The notes under the pieces: generated by a model
What the model was told of the DNA's origin: nothing
The model's database searches: none
Seen by the model: only the letters and a program-made list of their open reading frames with translations
In this document: positions 15,456 to 25,300 of the stretch, in pieces
Position numbering within the stretch: position 1 is the first letter of the stretch
Layout: each line of letters opens with the position of its first letter
Translations under genes and position numbers: made by a program
From: an uncultured Duncaniella sp.
GTDB lineage: Bacteria > Bacteroidota > Bacteroidia > Bacteroidales > Muribaculaceae
Length of the DNA: 64,000 bases
Direction of reading: 5' to 3'
Assembly (NCBI GenBank): GCA_910589485.1
Contig: CAJUSW010000011.1
Span: 1 to 64,000, forward strand

Positions 15456-16006
15456 TCGGATAGGATCTTGGATAGTTTTTCGGGGTTGTACACTGTGTTG
15501 TTGGTGGCCACGATCTCGTTTTCGCCACGGGAGTTGTCGACTATTACCCATGTGTCGACTATGGGTAGGAATATTTCACGGAGATTGGCGAGGCCGGCGT
15601 AGTAACGGCGCTCGATCACATCGGGGGCGATGTTGTGTCCGCCTTCCTGCACACGGTGAGCCACGCGGTCGCGGGCCTGGGCTACGGATGATAGCCAGAG
15701 GAAGAGGAGGTTGATGCGATAGCCGAGGCGGCGCACCTTGTGGATGAGGGTGGCGTAGCTTTTGGCTGACAGGGTGGTCTCGATTGCGAAGGATGTGTGG
15801 GCCTCAAGGAGGTCCTCGATGCGGCGCAACATGAGTTTGCCGGCGAGAATTGCCATCTCGGCGGGGTTGAAGGGGGATAGTCCACGGGCGATTTCATCGG
15901 CGTTGACGAACTCCTTGCAGTTGAGGAGGTCGGGCAACAAGGTGAAGGATGCCGTCGATTTCCCGGCTCCGTTACATCCGGCTATTATGTAGAGGGAGGG
16001 TTGCAT
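15452..16006 (-). CDS. Zeta toxin family P-loop kinase
   Basis: A 184-residue cytoplasmic kinase with Walker A AGCNGAGKST (9-18), the family catalytic Asp in VNADEIARG (Asp37) and the UDP-sugar/substrate region FAIETTLSAKSY (about 73-84). HRVQEGGHNIAPDVIERRYY (about 117-136) is typical of small Bacteroidetes members. Zeta toxins phosphorylate UDP-N-acetylglucosamine and block peptidoglycan synthesis; short chromosomal homologues may act otherwise. It is the first gene of a two-gene unit with the 58-residue protein. The region 16007-16254 upstream has no gene; it is AT-rich, with the terminator at 16196 belonging to the SusD gene. Confidence 0.85.
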   Translation of the reverse strand: MQPSLYIIAGCNGAGKSTASFTLLPDLLNCKEFVNADEIARGLSPFNPAEMAILAGKLMLRRIEDLLEAHTSFAIETTLSAKSYATLIHKVRRLGYRINLLFLWLSSVAQARDRVAHRVQEGGHNIAPDVIERRYYAGLANLREIFLPIVDTWVIVDNSRGENEIVATNNTVYNPEKLSKILSE

Positions 16007-16195
16007 CTGTGCAAAAATAGTAAATTATGGTGAATGAAGCAAATAAAAACGTTATTTACGTAAGCCATAGTGACTAACCGCCTCATAACCGCCGAATGAT
16101 GGATCATAGGCCTCGACCTGTATAAACACGGCTGCCTCATGACTTACTTACCTATATAACAATATTTAAGGGTGAATTGGTTGAAGCGATTGAAC

Positions 16196-16228
16196 AAAAA
16201 AGTCCCCTTGCCGGGGAGGCAAGGGGAC
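16196..16228 (-). terminator. Terminator of the minus-strand SusC/SusD operon
   Basis: Perfect 11-bp stem GTCCCCTTGCC/GGCAAGGGGAC with a 5-nt loop; on the minus strand it is followed by TTTTTTG. It lies 27 bp after the SusD stop. Confidence 0.95.
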
Positions 16229-16254
16229 GGAATGGGTGGAATGAGTGTTCCCGA

Positions 16255-18282
16255 TTATTCCTGGGGCAGACCGTAGCCGTTGGTCACGTTGCCCTTGGAC
16301 TGGTTAAGAGTCTCGTAGGGGATGGGGTGGAAATAGCGGGGAGCCTCGCCGTTCTTCCATCCGCCGAGGAAGAGGTCGTCGTTGATAGCCTTGTCCGAGA
16401 TGAGATCGGCACCCCAGTTGGTTTTGGCATAACCGTCGGCCTCGAGAGCGGCTGCTTCGGAGCTTGTGGGGTCGATGTATCGGTAAAGACCCTGGATTGC
16501 AAGGTTGTGGTTGGTGCCCTGGACTTTGCCGGCAACGGCTTCGATCGTAGAGTAGTCATATACACCACGCCATCCAGGAGTGCGGGCGGGATCGCCGGGC
16601 ACTGCGTCGAATGTCAGCGGGTTGCTGAGCTGTACCTTCTTAACCCAGATGTAGGCGGGCATCACACGGCCGTTGCCGAAGTCGTGCCATCCTTTGGAGC
16701 GGAGGTCGCCCTTGAGAGCTGCCATCGCCGATTTGAGAGCCGAGGTGCGCTCGTGGAACTTGCCTGAGCGGATCATATCCCAGCGAGCCTCGCCCTCGCC
16801 AAGGAGTTCGAGAGCGCGCTCATGCCAGATGGCTTCGAGGAGAGCGTCGCCGGTGGCCGACACGCTATGATTGTTGTCGCCGAAAGCGCGGGCGCGGATC
16901 TGGTCGAGCAGAGCCTTGGCCTCGCCGTCCTTGCCAAGATAAGCCTTGGCCTCGGCGTTGAGGAGCATAACGTCGGCAATGCGGAGCACCTGGTAGTTCA
17001 TACCCATCTGACGCTGTTTGGCCACGAAGGGAGGATTCATGCGGTTGACATCCCACTTGTTGGTGGAGATGCCGCCATTGAGGCGCGATCCGGCTACAAA
17101 CGAGAGCATGGCCTCGTTGCCCTTGCCATCGGCACCGGTCACGGTCATGTTGGCATCGGCACGCTTGTCGCCATCCTCATAGAGAGAATAGTAGGCAGTG
17201 GGGGTGATGCGCACGCCGGCAAATACCTTACAGGGAGCGGCGTTGGAGCCACCGCCGTCGGAGGGACGGCCCTGGGAGTAGCCGAGCTCGCCCTGCTGAC
17301 CCTCGATACATGCAACCTCGAAGAGTGACTCGGGGCTGGTCTGCATATCATAGATGTACTGGTAGGAACGCTGGTAGGGGTTGTTGATGCCGGCGCGGTC
17401 ATCGACGGTCACGAGATAGGTGGCACCCTTGGCGGCACCGAGAGCGAGGTCGAAGAATTTCTCGGCAGTGCGGATGTAGTTGAGATAGTCGGAACGGCGG
17501 GCATAGAAGCACTTGTTGCTCTCCTGTCCGATCTTGTCGAAGCTGATGTCGCCGTAGAGGCCGGTGACGTCGGTGCGGAGGGTCTGGTAGCCCGCGGCGT
17601 GCATGGCTATTTTACCTGCAAGACCGCAAGCGAATGTGCGGCTGATGCGCTCGGCTGTAATGCCTCCCTGGCCAATGGGGTACATGAGTCCCTGCACGCG
17701 GTCGAGATCGGCGAGGATGGCGTCGTAGATGGCGTAACGTGACGAGAGGGTGTAGCTGTCAGCGACAGTATTCTCGATACCGTAGGGCACATCGCCAAAA
17801 TGGAGGCAGAGCTGGAAGTAGCACAGCGCACGCATGGTGATTGCCTCGCCGTAGAGGTGGGTCCAGTCGTTGGTGGTGCCGGCGTCGCGGGCCGAGATGT
17901 ACTGGGGCTTGTTCTCGAGAATATCGGCGATGCGCTTGGCGCGGGCGAGAGTCGCGAACAGACCGTTGAACTGGGTCTGCTTGCCTCCGATAGCCACGTT
18001 CTCGGGGTGGAGCTTGCCGATCACGTTGTTGGGTGAATCGTTCTCGGGGTAGTATTCCACATCGGAGATTGCGTCCTCCCAGTTGTAGTTGCCACCCGAA
18101 GCCACATTCTGGCGATAGTTGCCGTAGCACCATGAGAGGGTCTTGTAAGTCTCGTCGGGGGTAGAGGTGACGAAGGAGTCGTCGGTGTTGGCCGGTGATG
18201 AAACATCCAGGTAATCATCGCTGCACTGAGCCATGGAGACTCCGAGCGATGCTATGAGGATTGATTTAAATATAGTTTTCAT
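16255..18282 (-). CDS. SusD/RagB family nutrient-binding outer membrane lipoprotein
   Basis: A 675-residue surface lipoprotein that should cap the SusC channel encoded just upstream. The signal peptide ends in the lipobox VSMAQC (Cys about 19), followed by SDDYLDV, which matches the common SusD start. TPR-like helical motifs include LYGEAITMRALCYFQLCLHFGDVPYG (about 145-170), and the C-terminal SusD-RagB domain contains LRIADVMLLNAEAKAYLG and IWHERALELLGEGEARWDMIR. The gap to SusC is 30 bp. It is larger than SusD of the starch system (about 550). The ligand cannot be predicted: no carbohydrate-active gene follows it, only a terminator. Confidence 0.95.
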   Translation of the reverse strand: MKTIFKSILIASLGVSMAQCSDDYLDVSSPANTDDSFVTSTPDETYKTLSWCYGNYRQNVASGGNYNWEDAISDVEYYPENDSPNNVIGKLHPENVAIGGKQTQFNGLFATLARAKRIADILENKPQYISARDAGTTNDWTHLYGEAITMRALCYFQLCLHFGDVPYGIENTVADSYTLSSRYAIYDAILADLDRVQGLMYPIGQGGITAERISRTFACGLAGKIAMHAAGYQTLRTDVTGLYGDISFDKIGQESNKCFYARRSDYLNYIRTAEKFFDLALGAAKGATYLVTVDDRAGINNPYQRSYQYIYDMQTSPESLFEVACIEGQQGELGYSQGRPSDGGGSNAAPCKVFAGVRITPTAYYSLYEDGDKRADANMTVTGADGKGNEAMLSFVAGSRLNGGISTNKWDVNRMNPPFVAKQRQMGMNYQVLRIADVMLLNAEAKAYLGKDGEAKALLDQIRARAFGDNNHSVSATGDALLEAIWHERALELLGEGEARWDMIRSGKFHERTSALKSAMAALKGDLRSKGWHDFGNGRVMPAYIWVKKVQLSNPLTFDAVPGDPARTPGWRGVYDYSTIEAVAGKVQGTNHNLAIQGLYRYIDPTSSEAAALEADGYAKTNWGADLISDKAINDDLFLGGWKNGEAPRYFHPIPYETLNQSKGNVTNGYGLPQE

Positions 18283-18312
18283 TATGGAATATTCGATTTG
18301 GAGTGTGGCTGA

Positions 18313-21300
18313 TTAGAAGTTTACGTTCACGCCGATCACGTAGCTGCGGGCGCGGGGATATGTGCCCCAGTCGAGACCGGTAGTGGGATATACGGCATGG
18401 TTGAGGTTAGCGTTGGAGTTCACCTCGGGGTCGAGTCCGTCATATCCGGTGATGGTGAAGAGGTTGTAGCAGGAAGCGTAGAATCGGAGATTCTGGATGC
18501 CCACCTTGCCGGTCAGCAGCTTGGGAAGTGTGTATCCGAGGGTGAGGGTGTTGAGTCGCAGATAGGAAGCGTCCTCAATGCCAAGCGAGGATATCACGGC
18601 CTGCTCGTTGTAGGGGGTGGGGAGGGTGGCGTTGACGTTGGCTGCAGCGAGCTGCTCGGGAGTGGTGAGAGCGTTGAGCGAACCGTTTGCGTCGATGTTG
18701 TACCAGGTGTAGGATCCCTTCACGATGTCGAGTTTGTTCTCGTACACACCGCGCTCCTTGTAGCCGTAGAGCGAGGCGAGCTTGTTGACGTTGTAGACGT
18801 CGTTGCCGATGCTCCAGTTGAAGTAGGCTCCGAGGTCGAAGTTACGCCAGTTGACATTGATGTTGAAACCGCCGGTGGCATCGGGGTTCATGTCGCCGAT
18901 GATCACCTTGTCGGTCTCGGTGACTACGTTGGTGCCGTCGTCCTGGGTTTTGCGGTACTTGGGCATACCGGGTACAGCGCCCTGTCCTTCGGGACGGGGG
19001 AAGCGCTCGGCACCGTGGAATGAGCCGAAGAGTGATGCGTTGATGTCCTGCACGCCATCCTTGAGGATCCACTGGCCGTTGGTGTAGTTGAAGTCGTCGG
19101 TGGTATAGAAGCCGTCGTAGATGAAACCGAATACCTGGCCCACGGGCTTACCTACCTTAAGCAGGTAGTCGTTGTCGGGGTTGGAGCCGGCAATCCAGTG
19201 GGTTCCGTAGGTGCCGGTCACACCGTCGGAGAGTTTGTCGACCTTGTTGCGGTTGAAGTTGATATTGGCACCGGCTGTGATGCTCCAGTCGCGGTTCTGG
19301 AATATAGTGCCGCGGAGAGAGATTTCAATACCCTTGTTGGAGGTCTGTCCGATGTTGGCGTAGGTCGAGGTAAAGCCGGTGATGCCGGGGAGCTGGGTGA
19401 GCATCAACAGGTCCTTGGTGGTGTTCCAGTAGGCATCGATGGTGGCAGTGAAGCGGTTCTGGAGGAAGCCGAAGTCAATACCGACGTTGCGGGTGATGGT
19501 GGTCTCCCATTTCAGGTCGGGATTGGCCATAGTGGTGGAAGCAAGGTCGTAAGAGGGCTGGTAAACGCCGTTGAGGGCTGCCTGCCAGCGGGTGTCGTTC
19601 TCGGAGGTCCAGTCCTGTGACCAGAGCGAGGCTGAGATGCCGTCGTTGCCGACCTCACCGTAGCTTACGCGGAATTTGAGATCGTTCCACCAGCTGTTCA
19701 TGCCCTCGAAGAATTTCTCCTCGCTGACACGCCATGCGAGAGCTGCTGCGGGGAAGTAGCCCCAACGGTTTTTGGGTGAGAACTTGGATGATCCGTCGGC
19801 ACGCATGGTGAATGTGAGCATGTAGCGGTCGAGGAGTGTGTAGTTGAAACGACCGAAGTAGGATTCGATGCGTCCGGGGATATTGACCTTGGTGTAGAAG
19901 GGGTTCTTCTGGGTGTTGTTCTTTGCGTCATACTGGTTGATCATCGCAAAGGCGTTGTCCTTGGTGAAGTTGGCGGGGAAGTGGTCGGCCTTCATGGTCA
20001 TGCTGTTGCCGTCGGAGTCGGTGACTTCCTGGCCTATCATCACGCTGAAACGGTGCATGTTGGCAACCTCGAAATCATAGCTGAGGGTGTTGGTCCAGCG
20101 GGAGGTCCAACTGTCGTCCTTGTACAGCTCGGCCGATCCTGCCCAGAGAGCTTCGCCGGTCTCCTCGTCGAGATACTGGTTGTAGGTGGGACCGCCCCAG
20201 ATCTTGTTCTGATTCCATGTGCGGCTGAGAGAGATCTCGGTGCGGAAGTTGAGGCCCTTGATTATCTCCCATGTGAGGTTGGCGTTACCGCGGAGGGTCT
20301 GACGCTCCTTGAGGGGCTCGTAGTCGCTGATCATACTGTAGGCATTGTAAGTGTCCCAGAGGGCTTCACGACCGAAGTTGTCGATGTTGCCTTCACGCAG
20401 GGCGCTGATGTCGCCGTAACGCTCGATGGCCCAGGTGGGAACGGTGCGGAAACGGTAAGAGCGGGAGAGCCAGGAACCTGAGCCTGAAGTGGTGCCCTCG
20501 TCGCCCATGGCCTTGATCTGGGAGTAGCGGGCATCGAAGCCTAAGGTCACGCCCTTCCAGAGTTTCTGGTTGATCTTGATGTTGGCGCTCGCACGCTTGT
20601 AGAATGAGTTGACTTTCATACCCTCGTTGTCGGTGTAGTTGGCACCGAAATAGATCTGGGTATTCTCGTTGCCGCCGGTGATCGACAGGTCATAGTTCTG
20701 GGAGAAGGAGTTGTTGTAGACATCCTTCTGAAGGTCGCTGGACTCTACGTCGCGGTAGTTGTTGATGCCACCGTTCTCGAGGCCGAACAGTTTCTCGAAC
20801 GGCGTGCGGTAGGCGGCGCCGTTCACGTCGGAGTTGGCCCATACGAACGAGAGATAGTCGTAAGTGTCAAGGTTCTTAAGATACTTGGTGGGGGTGTCCC
20901 ATTTCACATATCCGTTGAGGTTGACGCGGAATTTACCTTCCTTGGCTCCCTTGGTGGTGACGAGGATTACACCGTTGGCACCACGGGCACCATAGATGGC
21001 TGTGGACGATGCGTCCTTGAGCACGTCGATGCGCTCAACCTGGTCGGCGGGGATGTCGGAGAGTGTGCCGGCTATACCGTCGATGAGGATGAGGGGCTCG
21101 TTGGACTGGGAGATTGAACCGCCACCACGTACACGGATCGAGATGTCGGCATCGGGACGACCGTCCTGGGTGATGATGTTCACGCCGGCGAGTTTACCCT
21201 GCATGGCCTGGGCCACATTGGAGACAGGGGCGGCAACGATGTCGGATGCGCTTACCGATGATACCGAACCGGTGAGGTCCTTTTTCTTGATGGTCTGATA

Positions 21301-21642
21301 TCCGATCACTACTACCTCGTCGAGGGCCTCGACGTTCTCCTTGAGTACGACGTCGATCGAGGTCCTGCCGGCTACGGCTTCCTCAAGGGAGATGAATCCG
21401 GTGTAGGTGAAGACGATGGTTGCCGAGGGGGCAACGTCGATGGTGTAGCGTCCGTCGAGATCAGTGAGAGATCCGTTGGCCGGATTTCCTTTCTCGGTGA
21501 CTGCGACACCCATGAGGGGTTCATTCTGGGAATCAGTCACGACTCCGGTTACTGTCACGGCCATCGCTGATATGGCTTGTGTGACAATAAGCATCAGGAC
21601 AAGCCAAGCTCGCCGGATGATTGCCGATTGATTGGTTTTCAT
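18313..21642 (-). CDS. SusC/RagA family TonB-linked outer membrane transporter
   Basis: A 1109-residue TonB-dependent transporter that imports glycan or peptide fragments. Order: signal peptide (about 1-28), carboxypeptidase-like regulatory domain (VTGVVTDSQNEPLMGVAVTE and following), a TonB-box-like EALDEVVVIGYQT (about 103-115), plug domain (LAGVNIITQDGRPDADISIR, then EPLILIDG), and a 22-stranded barrel ending in YVIGVNVNF. It is the first gene of a SusC-SusD unit, divergent from a second pair. Its transcript leader is homologous to that of the divergent SusC gene (see 21684-21818). No ECF sigma/anti-sigma pair is adjacent. Confidence 0.96.
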   Translation of the reverse strand: MKTNQSAIIRRAWLVLMLIVTQAISAMAVTVTGVVTDSQNEPLMGVAVTEKGNPANGSLTDLDGRYTIDVAPSATIVFTYTGFISLEEAVAGRTSIDVVLKENVEALDEVVVIGYQTIKKKDLTGSVSSVSASDIVAAPVSNVAQAMQGKLAGVNIITQDGRPDADISIRVRGGGSISQSNEPLILIDGIAGTLSDIPADQVERIDVLKDASSTAIYGARGANGVILVTTKGAKEGKFRVNLNGYVKWDTPTKYLKNLDTYDYLSFVWANSDVNGAAYRTPFEKLFGLENGGINNYRDVESSDLQKDVYNNSFSQNYDLSITGGNENTQIYFGANYTDNEGMKVNSFYKRASANIKINQKLWKGVTLGFDARYSQIKAMGDEGTTSGSGSWLSRSYRFRTVPTWAIERYGDISALREGNIDNFGREALWDTYNAYSMISDYEPLKERQTLRGNANLTWEIIKGLNFRTEISLSRTWNQNKIWGGPTYNQYLDEETGEALWAGSAELYKDDSWTSRWTNTLSYDFEVANMHRFSVMIGQEVTDSDGNSMTMKADHFPANFTKDNAFAMINQYDAKNNTQKNPFYTKVNIPGRIESYFGRFNYTLLDRYMLTFTMRADGSSKFSPKNRWGYFPAAALAWRVSEEKFFEGMNSWWNDLKFRVSYGEVGNDGISASLWSQDWTSENDTRWQAALNGVYQPSYDLASTTMANPDLKWETTITRNVGIDFGFLQNRFTATIDAYWNTTKDLLMLTQLPGITGFTSTYANIGQTSNKGIEISLRGTIFQNRDWSITAGANINFNRNKVDKLSDGVTGTYGTHWIAGSNPDNDYLLKVGKPVGQVFGFIYDGFYTTDDFNYTNGQWILKDGVQDINASLFGSFHGAERFPRPEGQGAVPGMPKYRKTQDDGTNVVTETDKVIIGDMNPDATGGFNINVNWRNFDLGAYFNWSIGNDVYNVNKLASLYGYKERGVYENKLDIVKGSYTWYNIDANGSLNALTTPEQLAAANVNATLPTPYNEQAVISSLGIEDASYLRLNTLTLGYTLPKLLTGKVGIQNLRFYASCYNLFTITGYDGLDPEVNSNANLNHAVYPTTGLDWGTYPRARSYVIGVNVNF

Positions 21643-21683
21643 GATAAATGTTTGGTTATTAGTGAATAGGATTAGTTAAGTCG

Positions 21684-21818
21684 GAATTGTTTCATGCAAA
21701 ATTGTCGGTGGGGGTGAGAGAGTGGGAGAGTGGTATATTTAGGGTAATTGTGTGATGAATTTTATATTAAAATAGGTGTAACAGATTTAAGATTATCTAA
21801 TATTCTCTTGGGGAGAGA
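21684..21818 (-). promoter_or_regulatory. Conserved leader module of the minus-strand SusC gene
   Basis: Read on the minus strand: hairpin TCTCTCCCCAAGAGA (21804-21818), then about 93 nt containing TTACACCTAT and a CACTCTCCCACTCTCTCACC tract, then a 27-nt block (21684-21710; CACCGACAATTTTGCATG plus AAACAATTC) ending 41 nt before the ATG. The same elements occur in the same order and spacing (94 nt) in front of the plus-strand SusC gene. A clear TAnnTTTG promoter was not found for this side; AATTTTGC inside the 27-nt block could itself act as a -7 element. Confidence 0.7.
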
Positions 21819-21920
21819 TTCGTATGCGACATAAGTGTCAGATAATAAGGCTGATATGTTCGCCGTAGAGCCACCATGCTAAACAATGCGGCATATGACG
21901 TGATTTCAGGGCATAAAAGG

Positions 21921-21966
21921 CATCGGCCCTGCGAGGCAGAAACTTCGCAAGGCCGATGAAATTTTT
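21921..21966 (+). terminator. Plus-strand terminator opposite the SusC leader
   Basis: CATCGGCC and CTGCGAGG pair with CTTCGCA and AGGCCGATG around CAGAAA; the stem is followed by AAATTTTT on the plus strand. There is no plus-strand gene before it: the only upstream sequence is the complement of the leader and start of the minus SusC gene. A transcript ending here would therefore be antisense to that leader. Confidence 0.6.
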
Positions 21967-21997
21967 AAAGAAATTTTTTCTTATGGAAAGATACATG

Positions 21998-22018
21998 AAT
22001 ATCTCTTGGGGAGAGATT
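21998..22018. repeat. Third copy of the leader hairpin motif
   Basis: AATATCTCTTGGGGAGAGATT, a quasi-palindrome also present at 21801-21820 (same orientation) and 22193-22211 (inverted). On the minus strand it is preceded by TAACTTATATT, resembling the TAACTTTG in front of the 22193 copy. It may mark a second, more distant start of the minus SusC transcript. Confidence 0.6.
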
Positions 22019-22170
22019 CTTTATTTAATATAAGTTATTATTTGTCAACATTTTGAATAATTGGACAAAATGGCGCTTTTGCTACGATTCATTACATTAT
22101 GTACATGTTAAAGTGATGAATTATACAATGTTAAACACCCCGAAACTATTGTATTTTACCAAATTAGTCG

Positions 22171-22329
22171 TAACTTTGCATGTTGTATGAATATCTCTCC
22201 CCAAGAGAGATGTCCGGATGCTGAACCATGAATTACACCTATAATATATAAACCGTCAATCATTTTACTCCTAAATAACCACTCTTCTCACCTCTCTCAT
22301 CACACCGACAATTTTGCATGAAACAATTC
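22171..22329 (+). promoter_or_regulatory. Promoter and conserved leader of the plus-strand SusC gene
   Basis: TAACTTTG at 22171-22178 is a strong -7 element. The predicted transcript begins near 22185 and opens with hairpin TCTCTCCCCAAGAGA (22194-22208). After 94 nt, including TTACACCTAT and CACTCTTCTCACCTCTCTCA, comes the 27-nt block at 22303-22329, an exact inverted copy of 21684-21710, 24 nt before the ATG. Confidence 0.72.
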
Positions 22330-22353
22330 TTATTTACCAATTAACCAGTTTAC

Positions 22354-25300
22354 ATGAAAGACTCTAATTCAGGTCGTAGCCACTGGCTGCGGCAATTTTC
22401 CTTTGCTTCGCACTGGAAAACGATGCTCCTCCTGATGGTGCTCTGCGTAGGTCTGTCGGCCAACGCCCAGAACATCACAGTCTCAGGTGTTGTCGAGGAC
22501 AGCGCCGGCGAACCGATGATCGGTGCGACCGTGCTCGTGGAAGGCTCCAAGGATGGCGTTGCCACTGACTTCGACGGCAATTTCACACTCAAGTGTGCTC
22601 CCAATGCCCGTCTCGTGGTGTCTTATATCGGTTATAAGACACAGACCGTTGATGTGAACGGCCAGACCGAGATCAAGGTAGTGCTTCTCGAGGACTCCGA
22701 GGCTCTCGAGGAGGTAGTGGTGATCGGTTACGGCGGTACACGTGCCCGTCGCGACCTCACAGGTTCGGTAGGTAGTGTGTCGGGCGTCAAGCTCGCCGCT
22801 GTGCCCGTGACTTCGGCAGCCGTAGCCCTCCAGGGTAAGGTGGCCGGTGTGCAGGTGACCACAGTCGACGGTCAGCCCGGTGCCGACATCAACATCCGTG
22901 TGCGCGGTGCTACATCCGTGACCCAGAGCAACGATCCTCTCTACATCGTTGACGGTTTCCAGACCGATAACATCAACGATATCCCCCCGAGCGATATCCA
23001 GAGCATCGACATCCTCAAGGATGCGTCGCTGACTGCTATCTACGGTGCCAAGGGTGGTAACGGTGTTGTGATCGTGACCACAAAGAGCGCTGCCGAGGGC
23101 AAGACCACCGTATCATTCAACGCCCAGGGCTCTATCAGCCACATCTCCAAGAAGATGGATCTGATGGACGCTTACGATTTCGTTAACTATCAGTGGGACT
23201 TCGCTACAGGTCACTCCACACGTAACTCGCAGACCCGCAAGTTCCGTTACAACTTCGGTAACCCCCAGGATATGGACCTGTACCATCAGGCCCGTAGCCA
23301 TGACTGGCAGGACGAGGTGATGGGCAACAACCCCTTCTCCTACTCGGCCAACCTCTCGATCGGTGGCGGAACCGAGAAGACCCGTTACAACATCTCTATC
23401 ACCCAGAGCGATGACAAGGGTATCATAATGAACACCGGTGTGCGCCGTACCAACATCCACACCAAGCTTCAGACCAAGATCCTCCCCAACCTTACCCTCC
23501 AGTACAACCCCAAGATGTCATATCGTCGTGACGAGGGTGCCGGTGGTGACAATGTGGGTTCGGGCGGTATCATCGACGTGCTCCGCTACCGTCCTACCAA
23601 CGGTGTGCGCGAATTCGGCGCATTCTGGGACGAGAACACTGTCGACCCCGACCAGGAGAAACTCTTCGAGTACACCAATCCTGTGGCCGACATCGCCACC
23701 AACGTGCGCAAGAAGCACTCCTACACCTTCACCAACCAGGCTTCGCTTGAGTACAAGCCCATCTCGGGCCTGACCCTGCGCACCGAGGGTGTCTACACCA
23801 TCGCTTTCAAGGATGACAAGCGTTTCTGGGGCCGTCTCACCTCGGAGGGCAAGAAGTACAACTCCAAGCCCGTAGCCCAGATCGACAAGCAGCAGACCAA
23901 CTCATACACCTGGACAACTACTGCCAGCTATGACTGGTCGATCAAGGATGTGCACAATTTCTATGCACTGGCCGGTTTCGAGCTCTACCACAAGCAGACC
24001 GAGAAGACCATGCAGAAGAACCGCTACTTCCCTGACAACATCACCGCCGACAAGGCTCTCAACAACATGAGCCTCGGTACCCCCTATCAGTCCTCTTCAG
24101 AGCTGGGTACAGCTATCCGCACCACTTCTTACTTCGGACAGCTCAACTACAACTACGATCACAAGTATCTGCTTTCGGCTACATTCCGTGCCGACGGTAG
24201 CTCGATGTTCGCTCCCGGCCACCAGTGGGGTTACTTCCCCTCGGTATCAGCCGCTTGGGTACTCTCCGAGGAGAACTTCCTGAAGGACTACACATGGCTC
24301 AACGAGTTGAAGTTCCGTGCCGCCATCGGTAAGGCCGGTAATAACAACATCGATGCCGACATGTGGCGCTACCTCTATGCCACCAAGACCGAGGGCGGTC
24401 CCGCTTTCGGCGAGGTGACTCCCGACGGTGAGCTCTGGTATGGTCCCGCCGACTATCTCCCCAACCCCGACCTGAAGTGGGAGACCACTCTCACACGCAA
24501 CTTCGCGTTTGACATCGCACTCTTCAACAACCGTCTGCGCATCACCCCCGAGTACTATTGGAACACCACCAGCGACCTTATCTATAAGGCCGACATCCTC
24601 TCTACTGTTGGTTACTCCTGGCAGTACAAGAACATCGGTAAGGTGACCAACCGCGGTTTTGAGCTCTCGATCAACGGTGACATCCTCCGTGGCAAGGACT
24701 ATGTGCTCTCAGCCAACTTCAACCTCGGTGCCAACAAGATGAAGGTTGACAAGCTCAACGGCGATGCCATGTATCTCTACGATACCCACAAGCGCTCCAA
24801 GGACGGCGGTTATAACTACCGTCTCGAGGTCGGTGGCGAGGTAGGTCTCATCTACGGTTTCGTTTACGACGGCCTCTATTCTGTTGATGAGTTCAACTAC
24901 AACGTATCCAACTCGGCCTACGAGGTGAAGTATGATGAGAACGGCAAGCAGATCCCCGTCAACATGAACGATATCTTCAGCGACTCGCAGTCAGGCAAGG
25001 CTACTCTTCCCGGCAAGCCCAAGTTCAAGGATATCAACGGTGACGGCCAGATCGACGACGAGGACCGCGTGGTTATCGGCCGCACCACTCCCAAACTTCA
25101 GGGTGGTTTCGGCCTCAACGGTCAGTACAAGGGATTTGACTTCACTGCCAACTTCACCTACTTCCTTGACTTTGACGTTTACAATGCCACCGGCATGTAT
25201 CTGTCATCTTCGATTGATAACAAGGATAAGTTCTATAATGTACTCAACAAGTACACCGACCGCTGGCGCTATGCCGACGGCCCCGAGTGCTACTACGGTA

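Noticed and set aside
16043..16160. A second copy of the nhaD leader element (AAAACGTTA and GACTTACTTACC are present)
   Set aside because: Only the ends match by a few bases; the interior hairpins and A-rich parts of the terminal repeats are missing.
22171..22178. An ECF sigma promoter for the SusC genes
   Set aside because: TAACTTTG fits the main sigma factor consensus, and no ECF sigma/anti-sigma pair is encoded nearby.
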